Source: an uncultured Muribaculum sp. (GTDB lineage Bacteria > Bacteroidota > Bacteroidia > Bacteroidales > Muribaculaceae). Taken from it: 64,000 bases of DNA. The position numbers were made by a program, and so were the translations under genes. Below the pieces are notes generated by a model that was not told the DNA's origin, did no database searches, and worked only from the letters and a program-made list of their open reading frames with translations. This document shows, one piece after another, positions 23,735 through 33,181 of this stretch; within the stretch, counting starts at the first letter, position 1; every line of letters begins with the position of its first letter. The stretch is from NCBI GenBank assembly GCA_910587665.1, contig CAJUMZ010000010.1:1-64000 (forward strand), in the 5' to 3' direction.

Positions 23735-24997
23735 ATGAAAAATCCCAAAGAACTTATAAAATACACACTGCAAAAAATACTTGCCCAGAAGTCAAGATAC
23801 ACCGCTCACAAAAGGCTGCTATTCATACCTCATCACGGGATGGCCGTCAATGACCGATACAATCTAATAAACTGGAGGTCAGACAACGCACTTATTCTTG
23901 CCCGTTATATTCTTGACAACGATAAATGCAAAGGTAAAATTATCACTATTGCCATAACTTCGGATGATGACATCAACCGTCTAAATGAGTATGCTAAGAG
24001 CCACTATCCGGGAAGGGAAATTGAATTTGTTAAATTCCTTGGCGATATCACTAAAAAAGAGCGATGGTCATTCTATAAGATTTTAACTGAATGCAGCCAT
24101 GTATTTTCATCCATCACATATCGCTTACGTCCATTCAGCGAGTGTAAGGAAATCACCTACGTAGATCTCGGATATTTCCCTATGCCGTTTAAAAATGACA
24201 TTTTTGCTAAAAATGATCCACTCTATATGGGCCTCGATTCTTTTGATGAAAAAGATTTGGATTACTACATATGCAATTCTGAACTTGCGATAAGACTTAT
24301 AATGCCATCAATGAGTCTTGATTACGGCCGATACCTTAACCTTGGCAATTGTCGCAATGATTACCTTATATCCGATGAATATCCGACAGACGTCAGGAAA
24401 GAGCTTGAGGCAAAAGTATCCTATCCGGTAAAAGACATTATACTTTATACTCCCACCCACCGTGACTACGAACAATCACTTACAAGCGCGGCATCACGTC
24501 AGCTCTTAGGTTATGAAATGGATTTAGGCCAATTTGGCAAGAAGCTTAAAGACAACGGCATACTTATAGTGTGTAAACTTCATCCCAAACAAAATAGAAC
24601 CGTCATTGAACAGTCTCTGCCGGAGAGCATTATAATTCATGAAGCAAACAGCCGGTACGGATTAAGCGAGCTTATGAAAGCGAGTGATGCACTACTCACC
24701 GATTATACCTCAGGATATTACGACTATCTGCTTTTAGACCGATCCGTAATATTTAATTTTTACGACATTGACCGATATAAACATTCAAGAGGGTTCACGT
24801 TCACCCCAATTGAATCAATATGTGCTGGAGAAATCGTAAAAGACGCTGCGGGACTCGAAAACGCACTGATGTCGCTTGACGAAAATACAGCCAAATACAA
24901 GGAAAAGCGACGATTTGTAAAGGATCTGGTATTCACATACTCCGATACAAAATCCACCTATAGGATCTTCGAGCGGTTTTTATCTCCACTTTCTTAA
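23735..24997 (+). CDS. CDP-glycerol glycerophosphotransferase-like (TagF-type) transferase
   Basis: This 420-residue protein has a C-terminal domain with family motifs: YTPTHRDY (about residue 247), CKLHPKQ (about 284), and LLTDYTSGYYDYLLL (about 320) followed by a DIDRYKHSRGFTF block. In TagF-like enzymes the His pair and the Asp-Tyr-Ser/Thr-Ser segment bind CDP-glycerol. Relatives in Gram-negatives transfer glycerol phosphate or other polyol phosphates to capsule and O-antigen. The donor is not proven, and no CDP-glycerol synthase gene is in the window. Last gene of the plus-strand block. Confidence 0.8.
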   Translation: MKNPKELIKYTLQKILAQKSRYTAHKRLLFIPHHGMAVNDRYNLINWRSDNALILARYILDNDKCKGKIITIAITSDDDINRLNEYAKSHYPGREIEFVKFLGDITKKERWSFYKILTECSHVFSSITYRLRPFSECKEITYVDLGYFPMPFKNDIFAKNDPLYMGLDSFDEKDLDYYICNSELAIRLIMPSMSLDYGRYLNLGNCRNDYLISDEYPTDVRKELEAKVSYPVKDIILYTPTHRDYEQSLTSAASRQLLGYEMDLGQFGKKLKDNGILIVCKLHPKQNRTVIEQSLPESIIIHEANSRYGLSELMKASDALLTDYTSGYYDYLLLDRSVIFNFYDIDRYKHSRGFTFTPIESICAGEIVKDAAGLENALMSLDENTAKYKEKRRFVKDLVFTYSDTKSTYRIFERFLSPLS

Positions 24998-25016
24998 AAA
25001 TCGGCATCATTAAAAT

Positions 25017-25601
25017 TTAGACTTTATCCCATGTATTTGATTCCTGATTATACATCTTGATAACTTTTGCGGGAGCACCTACAGCAACACAATAGTCAGG
25101 GATATCTTTGGTTACAACAGAATTAGCCCCAATGACGCAATGCTTTCCGATATTGGCGCCAAGTACGGCTACACCCACGCCAAGCCACGAACCCTCTCCT
25201 ATTCTCACACAACCGATCTGCTTGAGCGGCTGCTCTAAAACGGGGATAGCCGGATCTTCATAACCATGCAGGTTATCAGAAATATACACTCTGTCGGCGG
25301 TAAGCACCTTATCTTCAATCACGATACTTTTTGTAGCATATATCTCATTAAAATGGCCAATCACGCATCCGTCACCAATGGAAAGATTGCAACTGTCCGA
25401 CCCCGTGTCGGGACAAGCGGCAAGCCAACTTTTATATTGAACAAGCACATTGTCACCGATCGAGATATTTTCCTCGCCATAAATATGCAAAGGAGACTGT
25501 ATGGAGACCCCTCTGCCAAAACTCTTGAATCGTCGTGAATAGACGATATTGAAACATGCTTTTTTTACCTTACGTATTACGCTGTCGATCAATGGTTCCA
25601 T
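25017..25601 (-). CDS. Left-handed beta-helix acyltransferase (hexapeptide repeat family)
   Basis: Start chosen at the Met of MEPLIDSVIRK (25601), giving 194 residues and a 32-base overlap with the glycosyltransferase upstream; the frame stays open to 25787, but the extra 62 codons are a shadow of that gene. Hexapeptide repeats run from about residue 50 (ISIGDNVLV, LSIGDGCVIG, IGEGSWLGVG, ANIGKHCVIGANSVV) to the final VTKDIPDYCVAVGAPAKVI, typical of O-acetyltransferases of the WcaF/maltose-transferase group. It probably acetylates the polysaccharide. Last gene of the minus-strand operon. Confidence 0.85.
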   Translation of the reverse strand: MEPLIDSVIRKVKKACFNIVYSRRFKSFGRGVSIQSPLHIYGEENISIGDNVLVQYKSWLAACPDTGSDSCNLSIGDGCVIGHFNEIYATKSIVIEDKVLTADRVYISDNLHGYEDPAIPVLEQPLKQIGCVRIGEGSWLGVGVAVLGANIGKHCVIGANSVVTKDIPDYCVAVGAPAKVIKMYNQESNTWDKV

Positions 25602-26730
25602 ATTTAAGATAAATTTCAAAAACGGTCTTAGTATTGTCAGTCGATAAAAAATGATTTTGTGAAAAATCCATGCCTTGTGATGCAATTTTACGTGCCAATA
25701 CGGAATTCTCAATTGCAAACGCCATCTTATCAGCAAGCTGGGTGACATCACCGGTATTAAACAGCAATCCGGTAACACCATCGTCAATCAACTCTTTATT
25801 TGCCCCTCCATCAGAAGCAATTACCAAAAGACCGGCTCGCATATATTCTATAGTAACACGGCCAAACGCTTCATTGACCGACAACATCAGACCGCAATCC
25901 ATGCCGGAATACAATTCCTCCGGATGTTTGACCCAGCCCACAAATGACACATAAGGACTTATATTATAGTGTTCAACCAGTTTCTTTAGGCGTGAACTCT
26001 CCGAACCTTCACCTATTATGGTAAGATGCAATGCAGTATATCTGCGTTCATTAACAAGAATATTAATAGCCTCAACAGCGTCGCATTGACGCTTTGCCAT
26101 ATTTACCGCCCCGGTAATACAAAAGTTAACTTTTGCATTATCGCGTTTTTGCGTTGATATTAGCTTAAGGGGTATACCGTTGTAGACTACATCTATTTTA
26201 TTTTTATCTATACAATGAAGAAACCGTTGCCTAACACTCTCTGAAATCGCGATGAAGCGTGATGCGTTGCGATAAATTATCTTTTCCTGACGCACTCCTA
26301 TCAATGGAGTCAGATTAAAGTCAAGATCACCAAATTCACGCAAATGCCATATATGCGGCACTTTTAATTTATCTGCGATAATAGCCCCTATGTCAAATAT
26401 ACTGCTGTTAGAATGAATCAAATCAATACTAATCCCCTTAAGCTTATTTAAAATAGCAGGGACATTAAACAAATTAGTCGCATAGCGCACAAAATTAAGC
26501 GGAGATCGAGAGCTATATTTAAACGGATAGAAGCGTGATGAAACACACTTGATACCATATTTTCGCGCCTCAGTCAAAATACTTGACGAGGAAGATTTTA
26601 TTTCAATCGGAGTAAGCAATATCGGCTTGATCGAATATGGCTCACGCTGCAGCTCAACCATCAGCTGCAACAACGAGTGGTTACCACCATCCATCGGTGT
26701 GCAATGAGTGATAAAGAGGACATTCATCAT
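25570..26730 (-). CDS. GT4-family glycosyltransferase
   Basis: This 386-residue GT-B enzyme has the N-terminal THCTPMDGGNHSLLQLM acceptor loop, HLREFGDLDF near residue 130, VVYNGIPL in the linker, and a C-terminal donor domain with EAFGRVTIEYMRAG (EX7E) near residue 290 and a SDGGANKELI sugar-binding segment. It probably adds one residue of the repeat unit. Overlaps the acyltransferase by 32 bases and follows the preceding gene by four bases. Confidence 0.88.
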   Translation of the reverse strand: MMNVLFITHCTPMDGGNHSLLQLMVELQREPYSIKPILLTPIEIKSSSSSILTEARKYGIKCVSSRFYPFKYSSRSPLNFVRYATNLFNVPAILNKLKGISIDLIHSNSSIFDIGAIIADKLKVPHIWHLREFGDLDFNLTPLIGVRQEKIIYRNASRFIAISESVRQRFLHCIDKNKIDVVYNGIPLKLISTQKRDNAKVNFCITGAVNMAKRQCDAVEAINILVNERRYTALHLTIIGEGSESSRLKKLVEHYNISPYVSFVGWVKHPEELYSGMDCGLMLSVNEAFGRVTIEYMRAGLLVIASDGGANKELIDDGVTGLLFNTGDVTQLADKMAFAIENSVLARKIASQGMDFSQNHFLSTDNTKTVFEIYLKYGTIDRQRNT

Positions 26731-26734
26731 ACAG

Positions 26735-27673
26735 TCACTTTAATATGTCAAGCAAAAATTGACCGAGGCAAAAATACCGATAAAAGTCATCGTCTTGCCC
26801 ACCCTTTTTGCCAAGTTGCAACCGGGGGTTATCGACATCAAGCACAGTATAAGATGAAGGCGATATATAAGGCGTATAGCATATTTCATCATTAGTGGTA
26901 TAGAGATGCTTGCCTAAAGCGAGGGACTCAATGGTGCGCATCGTAAGACCTGACTGATTCTCTTCCACGATGTCAAGAACCGCCGCCGATTCACCTGTTA
27001 TACGACAAAACTCATCATAAGGCAACCGTAGATTGTTGCAAAGCCGTTTACCTGTCACTTTATCAAGGACTGTACGCAACACCGAAGATTTAAGTCTGAA
27101 ATACACGACCTTGTCTTTAGGTATAATTGATGATATCTTTTTTAAAAATTTATATCTCCCGGGGCGATCTTCTCCTATGAACGATAAATCATAACGGTGT
27201 GCGTGATAAGGCTCTCCTTTCCGGAGATAAAACAATGGTCGAAATTCAAAATTTTCATACTTAATGCAATCGAGCCTGTCAAAGCTTAAAATCTTATCAA
27301 AACACGGGAGCAGTACATCCTTATTGGCTATCTTATTCAAATTGTCCCAAAGATAGAGTATGAATCGGGCATGAGGATTGGACTTTTTAAGATGAGAGAG
27401 ATGACCGGCAGAGAGATTTTCCCCCTTAATCACAAATACAATGTCATTATTAACCGATGCACCGGCGATGCCACGGTTCACAAATTCATCTATTTTATGA
27501 CAGAGTAGAGAGTTAAGACGCAGCTTTTTTAAGAGTTTATGTACTATACCTGAGGACGGCACCGTTTTGACATAATCGACCACATAGCCCATAGACCTGA
27601 GCCGGTCGCAAATTGCGGAATCATAATCATAGAATCCGAGTCCGATAAACAATAATCTCTTACCCTCAGTCAT
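26735..27673 (-). CDS. Putative glycosyltransferase (CgeB-like/GT1-type), EPS locus
   Basis: This 312-residue protein has LFIGLGFYDYDSAI at the N-terminus, LYLWDNLNKI near residue 105, and a C-terminal segment reading DIVEENQSGLTMRTIESLALGKHLYTTN (about residues 225-252 in total). The latter resembles the donor-binding region of CgeB-like and other GT-B proteins in polysaccharide loci. It has no signal peptide. Substrate unknown, and the catalytic residue cannot be assigned. Spaced seven bases after the epimerase gene and four before the next glycosyltransferase. Confidence 0.65.
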   Translation of the reverse strand: MTEGKRLLFIGLGFYDYDSAICDRLRSMGYVVDYVKTVPSSGIVHKLLKKLRLNSLLCHKIDEFVNRGIAGASVNNDIVFVIKGENLSAGHLSHLKKSNPHARFILYLWDNLNKIANKDVLLPCFDKILSFDRLDCIKYENFEFRPLFYLRKGEPYHAHRYDLSFIGEDRPGRYKFLKKISSIIPKDKVVYFRLKSSVLRTVLDKVTGKRLCNNLRLPYDEFCRITGESAAVLDIVEENQSGLTMRTIESLALGKHLYTTNDEICYTPYISPSSYTVLDVDNPRLQLGKKGGQDDDFYRYFCLGQFLLDILK

Positions 27674-27679
27674 CTTATG

Positions 27680-28819
27680 TCATTTAAACATGCCTTTTGA
27701 CTTCATTTCCTCAAGTGACTTCTCGTAACCGTCGCTAAGGATATCCTGGGTATTGACCCAATCGGTGAACTGTTTTAGTCCGGAATCAAAATCCCATTTT
27801 GGAGAATACCCAAGTTTTTCTTTCGCAAGCGATATATCCGCAAAATTATGACGGATATCACCTAAACGATAATTGCCCGAGATGACAAGCGGCACATCCG
27901 TTTTATAATGCTTGCAGAGAGTCTTGGCAACCGTAAGGACATCGGTAGAGACTCCAGAGCCAACGTTAAAAGCGAGACCGCTAACCCCCTTAGCTTCAAG
28001 GGCAAGAATCGTTGCATCAACTACGTCATCTATATAAACGAAATCGCGGCTTTCCTTGCCGTCTTCAAATATATTTATCTCCTTACCATGCTTTATTCTT
28101 GTCGAAAATATACTCAAAATCCCGGTATAAGGATTGCTCAGCGACTGCCCGGGACCATATACATTCTGATAACGGAACGACACGGAATCGATTCCGAGAC
28201 TTTTGCAAACAAGATGCACCAGTTGCCCCTGAACTTGCTTGGTTATACCATAAACCGAAGTAGGATGTGACAATGAGTCTTCAGTAGTTGCAACGAGAGA
28301 CAAGGAAGAAGAGGTTTCGGGATAATGTACCTCAAAGTCACCTTTCATCATCGTTGAGTCGTCACGGCATTCCGGATATACATACCGATTCAAATCGTCG
28401 CTCCAATATCTACCCTCACCATAAATGGCACGCGATTCAGCCACAATGACCCGCCTTACACAGTGAGTAGTATTTGCAAGCAGGTCAAGCAGGATTGCCG
28501 TACCTCCGATATTTGTCGAAACATATTTTTCAATTTCATACATTGACTGCCCCGTACCGGTTTCGGCAGCAAGGTGGATTACAGCCGACACTCCTTCAAG
28601 AGCCGTTTCCCAATCGGCCCGCGACCGCACGTCGCCATGTATAAACCGCACCTTATCTTTTATTGAACGATACAGCGGTGAAGTTACGTCAGGGTTTTCT
28701 CCATGAATCTGAGGAGAAAGATTATCAAGCACTGTTACTTGTCTTCCTTGCCGCAGAAGCTTAAGCGCTATATGAGAGCCAATGAAGCCGGCACCACCTG
28801 TTATCAAAATTCGTTCCAT
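27680..28819 (-). CDS. NAD-dependent epimerase/dehydratase (extended SDR)
   Basis: This 379-residue protein has the Rossmann motif GGAGFIG (residues 8-14), DV near residue 65, HLAAETGTGQS near 90, catalytic YGITK near residue 187 with a Ser in AESRAIYG, and the C-terminal nucleotide-sugar segment ESRDFVYIDDVV. The layout and an insert between the catalytic strands resemble dTDP-L-rhamnose 4-epimerase-like proteins, but UDP-sugar epimerases cannot be excluded. It would supply an activated sugar for the repeat unit. Confidence 0.85.
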   Translation of the reverse strand: MERILITGGAGFIGSHIALKLLRQGRQVTVLDNLSPQIHGENPDVTSPLYRSIKDKVRFIHGDVRSRADWETALEGVSAVIHLAAETGTGQSMYEIEKYVSTNIGGTAILLDLLANTTHCVRRVIVAESRAIYGEGRYWSDDLNRYVYPECRDDSTMMKGDFEVHYPETSSSLSLVATTEDSLSHPTSVYGITKQVQGQLVHLVCKSLGIDSVSFRYQNVYGPGQSLSNPYTGILSIFSTRIKHGKEINIFEDGKESRDFVYIDDVVDATILALEAKGVSGLAFNVGSGVSTDVLTVAKTLCKHYKTDVPLVISGNYRLGDIRHNFADISLAKEKLGYSPKWDFDSGLKQFTDWVNTQDILSDGYEKSLEEMKSKGMFK

Positions 28820-28839
28820 CGTAATCCGTTTCTAAATTA

Positions 28840-29961
28840 TCACATTTCTTCTTGCGAATAAAATGACTTGTCGACCTTATCATCAAAAATAGTATAGAAA
28901 TATTGCACTTTATACATTTGATGAGCACTACTATTGCCTGACATGACATTATAATACTGTCTTAATGGAATCAATAATATCAGGAGCAATATAGGGATCG
29001 ATATAAATTTCGCATACTCATTCCAGAATACTCTGATCATATTAGGCAGAGCAATACAATTAAACATTGTAAAATACCACGCCAGACGCCACATATCAGC
29101 AAAAAGGACAGCAGCAAAGAAATATCCGGCAATCGATATAAGTGTAATCTTATATTCCGCATCAGACATTTTCGGGATACACCATAACATACCAAATACT
29201 GATACAATACGGCAAATAGACTCCACCGGACCAACTGCGAAGTCATCCATATCTGAAGATTCAAGTATGTCAAGGTAAAATTCATATCTCGAAGCCATCC
29301 CGGTCAGCGAAAGAAGTTTATACAAAATCTTTAAATTATTAACCAACAAGCCGGAACAGCATACAAACAATACTGCCACCAATATCAACACCACTCGACC
29401 GGGTTTCTTCTTAACAAACGGCAATATGAAAAACAATATACTCATATAGGCGGCGGTATGAATATTCACAGCCACAAGGAAAATGATAAACGCATACAGG
29501 AACCTGGTCTTCCCTTCCTTGAACAAAAGCACATACGGAATCCACATAGCCACCGCCATGGATATGAATTGCCGCTTTACTGTCATAAAGTTGAATACCA
29601 CATTGGGGTCAGCGATAAACAATAATATAGCAAGCCAATACCATTCTTTATAGACCAGCCTTTTAACCATGAAACAGATTGTAAAAATCTCAAATGCCGC
29701 CATGCAGGCATTAAAGAAGATATACCCGGTTGGTCGGAATATGGTAACCAGCCATTCATATATAGGTTCCCAAAGTCCCTTTGGGGGGAATTGGAAGTTT
29801 TCATAGTAGACCCTATAGTCAATTGTGGTGTAATATTCAATGGAAAACATTACCCACAATCCGGCAAAAATCAGGTTGATATACTCAATTTTTGTATAAT
29901 TGCTTTTATAATAAAGATATAAAAGGACAAGAGACAAAAGTACATAGATATTATAAATCAT
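28840..29961 (-). CDS. EpsG family polysaccharide polymerase
   Basis: This 373-residue membrane protein has about 10 hydrophobic segments. EpsG hallmarks are the N-terminal YTTIDYRVYYENF loop (about residues 45-57), KEWYWLAILLFIADP, TVKRQFISMAVAMWIPY near residue 130, and NIHTAAYMSILFF near 165. EpsG proteins act as Wzy-type polymerases or their partners. It completes a Wzx-Wzy-Wzc-Wza set with the flippase at 22266, the co-polymerase and the exporter. Confidence 0.85.
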   Translation of the reverse strand: MIYNIYVLLSLVLLYLYYKSNYTKIEYINLIFAGLWVMFSIEYYTTIDYRVYYENFQFPPKGLWEPIYEWLVTIFRPTGYIFFNACMAAFEIFTICFMVKRLVYKEWYWLAILLFIADPNVVFNFMTVKRQFISMAVAMWIPYVLLFKEGKTRFLYAFIIFLVAVNIHTAAYMSILFFILPFVKKKPGRVVLILVAVLFVCCSGLLVNNLKILYKLLSLTGMASRYEFYLDILESSDMDDFAVGPVESICRIVSVFGMLWCIPKMSDAEYKITLISIAGYFFAAVLFADMWRLAWYFTMFNCIALPNMIRVFWNEYAKFISIPILLLILLIPLRQYYNVMSGNSSAHQMYKVQYFYTIFDDKVDKSFYSQEEM

Positions 29962-29991
29962 AGTACCATAATGATTTATTGTACAATATTC

Positions 29992-32289
29992 CTAACGCAT
30001 ATCAGGATAAATCCGCGATAGTTTGACCCCGTTGACTATTAACCCTATGCGTTTCAGAGGATTCATCATCATCAACTCATTAAGCGCGTCTATCTCATCA
30101 AATGTAGTCTTATTAATCCTACATACTATCAGAGTCACATCTGTGATTCGGTTAAGTGATATTGAGTCGCTTACCTGACCTACAGGGGAGCTATCTACAA
30201 TTATGAAATCGAACTCTTTTCTCAACTCATCAAAAAGCTGATCCACACGCGGCGAAAGAAGCAATTCCGACGCATTCGGAGGAATTGCCCCCCCTGTAAT
30301 CACATTTAGATTAGGACACGCAGGAACCTTACGAATGAGATCTTTGACGGTCAAATCATTGTCAACGATATATTGCGAAACACCGGGACCTTCCGGCAAG
30401 TTAAAATATTCAGCAATCTTCGGATTGCGGATATCCATATCTACAAGGGCAATCTTTTTACCGGATTGTGCAATACAGACTGCAAAATTTGAAGAAATAA
30501 ATGTTTTTCCCGCACCTGACGCCATCGACGATATCTGCACTACCTTATTGGTACCGTTAGCCATCAGGAATTGCAAATTACCACGTAAATGGCAAAATGT
30601 CTCTGCCGCCTCATTATCATTGTCAAACGAGATGAGATGATCTCCGGAGTTGTCCTTGCCTATGGATCCGACAACAGGAACAGATGTGAGTTCGGCAAGG
30701 TCAGATCGACCGGATATCTTTGTTCGGAACATATTCCTTATATATAACCATACCGGGACAGCGATAAGACCCAACAGGAAAAACAGCAGCATGACTTGCA
30801 TTTTGGTCAGATTCGACTGCCCCTCAAGAGGATATGCCTTATCTATTATCTGACCTTTAGGTATTGCGTTAGCCATTCGTAAGTTGGTCTCTTCCCTGTG
30901 TTGCAAAAGGAGCAGGTATATATTTTCCTGAACAACCTGACGACGCTTTATATTAAGATACTCTCTTTCCTGACGCGGTAACTCCCCTAATCTTGAATCA
31001 CTTGTATTCATCTGCTCACGCAGGTCGTGGAGTTTTACGCGTGCAGAGGCAAGCGAACGGTCAAGGGTGGCATTGATATTTTCGCGCATGGCGTCAAGCT
31101 GCGACGATATAGTGCGGAGAGCAGCATTGTTATTTGTCTTGGCGTTGTTTACCAGCTTCATCCGCTCAAGGATAAGCTTGTTATACTCAGCAATAGCGTC
31201 GATTGCCGCCTCTGCGCCATAAGGAGTCGGTATAAGATCGTATTGATGCCCGGGATCATTCATCAATTCGCGTGTCATCTCAAGAATCTCATACTCCGTC
31301 TCTGCCTTTACAAGCTGCTCGTCAATAGTCCCTTTCTTAGTGAATATGTACTGAGCATCAGCTACAAGATCGACGATATTATTATCCTTTTTATAATTTT
31401 CAACCGATTTTTCCGTAAGGTTCAACTCTTCCGTCAGATCAGCAAGTCGCTTCTCTACAAAATCGGCAGTAATCTGATTACGCACCTTATTTTCCTCAAT
31501 TCCGCGCTCATTATAACCGTCAACGACTGCATTAACAATTTTTTCAGCAAAAGGAATACTTGTTGAATTGAGTGATACAGAAATTACACGAGCTTTCTTA
31601 TTTGGGATAGCGCACATCACATTTTTCTGAAGTGCCTCAGTCGCCTGATTATAGCTTGTCACGATTATAGCTATATTCAAAGGCTTCCCGGCCTCGTAAA
31701 AATCTGTAGTCTTGAATACAAACTCACCGTAAGGAGTATTAAATCTCAAGGGGAATTTTTTATCTTTGACCTCAGCGAGAGTAGTAAATCGACCAAGTTT
31801 CATCTTGGCGTCTACATCACCTTTCTTATCAACGTTAAGCTTGAATATCACCTGCTCGGTGAGAGTATCAGAAAACTGTGGGGGCGTGATTATCTCCACA
31901 GGAGTGTCATCGTATTTTCTTATTTTCTTCAGAATATTTTTCTTTACTATATATTGCTCATTTAGCTGATATTGCTTTACAATATTGCTAAAAAGAGTGT
32001 GAGAATACATGAGGGCAATTTCCTCATCGACGGCAGCTTTTCCACCAAACATATCCGCAATGCTGAAGCTGCGGAGGAAGTCGCTTTTGGTATCGTTGTC
32101 GGTGATGAGCACATTTGCCTGTACTTCATATATCGGGGATTTCATATATGCATACACAGCTCCCAATGCCAAGAACACTACTACCGAGGCAAGTATATAT
32201 TTCCACTTTGTCGAGTAGTAGCGCAACAATTCTATGACATCAATCTTTTTATCTGCTTTTTTGTAGCTTTTAAAAGGGATTTCTTTCAT
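29992..32289 (-). CDS. Wzc-like polysaccharide co-polymerase / tyrosine-kinase-type ATPase
   Basis: This 765-residue protein has an N-terminal Wzz domain with TM1 at about residues 33-50, a long coiled-coil periplasmic region with a GNVR-type end (PRQEREYLNIKRRQ, about 455-470) and TM2 about 510-530. The cytoplasmic BY-kinase domain has Walker A ASGAGKTF (about 588), Walker A' LVDMDIR and Walker B FIIVDSSPVG. It controls chain length and export through Wza, encoded next to it. The C-terminus stops at SRIYPDMR without the Tyr-rich tail that most BY-kinases autophosphorylate. Confidence 0.9.
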   Translation of the reverse strand: MKEIPFKSYKKADKKIDVIELLRYYSTKWKYILASVVVFLALGAVYAYMKSPIYEVQANVLITDNDTKSDFLRSFSIADMFGGKAAVDEEIALMYSHTLFSNIVKQYQLNEQYIVKKNILKKIRKYDDTPVEIITPPQFSDTLTEQVIFKLNVDKKGDVDAKMKLGRFTTLAEVKDKKFPLRFNTPYGEFVFKTTDFYEAGKPLNIAIIVTSYNQATEALQKNVMCAIPNKKARVISVSLNSTSIPFAEKIVNAVVDGYNERGIEENKVRNQITADFVEKRLADLTEELNLTEKSVENYKKDNNIVDLVADAQYIFTKKGTIDEQLVKAETEYEILEMTRELMNDPGHQYDLIPTPYGAEAAIDAIAEYNKLILERMKLVNNAKTNNNAALRTISSQLDAMRENINATLDRSLASARVKLHDLREQMNTSDSRLGELPRQEREYLNIKRRQVVQENIYLLLLQHREETNLRMANAIPKGQIIDKAYPLEGQSNLTKMQVMLLFFLLGLIAVPVWLYIRNMFRTKISGRSDLAELTSVPVVGSIGKDNSGDHLISFDNDNEAAETFCHLRGNLQFLMANGTNKVVQISSMASGAGKTFISSNFAVCIAQSGKKIALVDMDIRNPKIAEYFNLPEGPGVSQYIVDNDLTVKDLIRKVPACPNLNVITGGAIPPNASELLLSPRVDQLFDELRKEFDFIIVDSSPVGQVSDSISLNRITDVTLIVCRINKTTFDEIDALNELMMMNPLKRIGLIVNGVKLSRIYPDMR

Positions 32290-32303
32290 GTCTCGGCGGG
32301 GTT

Positions 32304-33110
32304 TTATTTGTTAATAAACAGGGCGATGCAGAGAGAGGCGATAACGGAGCAGGCGCTGACGATGGCGCTTACCACCTGCACCTTGAAGGAGTTGTTCTGA
32401 TTGTAGGTAGCCACATCTTTACGGATGGCGTTGGGCTCTACGTAGACCACGTCGTTTTGCTGCAGGTAGAAATATGGCTGTGAGAGCAGGTCGGAACGGT
32501 TCAAGTCAACGTGATAAAACACTCGCTTGCCGTCTACCTCACGGATTATCAGCACATTGTTACGCTCTCCATACTCGGTAAGGTCGCCTGCGTCGGCAAG
32601 CGCGTCAAGTACCGTGTATCGCTCGCGGGTCACGTCATAGGCACCGGGACGCTCTACCTCGCCGAGCACATTGACGCGGAAGTTGGCAAGCTCCACCTTC
32701 ACATAAGGGTCTTCAACATCCTGGCTTATGCGCTTGGTGAGCAGGGTCGTAAGCTGCTCGGTGGTAAGTCCGGCTACATGTATCACGCCGAGCCTCGGGA
32801 AATTGATATCGCCCGCCTTGTCGACGCGGTAGGTCAGCGTACGGGGCTGCGTGGTGGTGAGAAGCGTCGTGGAAGTAGCCGGGTTGATAAGCGGCAGGTT
32901 GTATTCCATTGTAGCCTCCGGGACAAGCGAGGTCACCGTGATCATCAGCTCGTCGTCGGGGATTATCTTTATGGCATAGTCGGATGACGGCAGTTCACCG
33001 TACTGCTGTGTCTTTATATCTTCAAAATATGGCAGTGAAGTCTTTGAAGTCGTACACGCGCCAAGCGCAATCAGCATCGTGCCGAAAATGATGTGTTTAA
33101 ATATTCTCAT
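32304..33110 (-). CDS. Wza-like polysaccharide export lipoprotein
   Basis: This 268-residue protein has a lipoprotein signal (LIALGACTTSK). It contains a poly-export (PES) domain with YAIKIIPDDELMITV, YRVDKAGDINFPRLGVIHVAGLT and two SLBB-like segments (FRVNVLGEVERPGAYDV and NVLIIREVDGKRVF). The C-terminus is a hydrophobic helix (about 245-266) that could span the outer membrane, as in Wza. Shorter than E. coli Wza, as usual in Bacteroidetes. It forms the export channel with the Wzc-like protein encoded 14 bases downstream. Confidence 0.9.
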   Translation of the reverse strand: MRIFKHIIFGTMLIALGACTTSKTSLPYFEDIKTQQYGELPSSDYAIKIIPDDELMITVTSLVPEATMEYNLPLINPATSTTLLTTTQPRTLTYRVDKAGDINFPRLGVIHVAGLTTEQLTTLLTKRISQDVEDPYVKVELANFRVNVLGEVERPGAYDVTRERYTVLDALADAGDLTEYGERNNVLIIREVDGKRVFYHVDLNRSDLLSQPYFYLQQNDVVYVEPNAIRKDVATYNQNNSFKVQVVSAIVSACSVIASLCIALFINK

Positions 33111-33181
33111 TATGCTTATTCTATATATTATTAAAGTATAACGTAATGACCGGCTGCTTTATTATCTTAATTTAACATTTT

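Noticed and set aside
25602..25787. N-terminal extension of the acyltransferase
   Set aside because: The 62 extra codons overlap the upstream glycosyltransferase and do not look like acyltransferase sequence; Met at 25601 gives a normal start.
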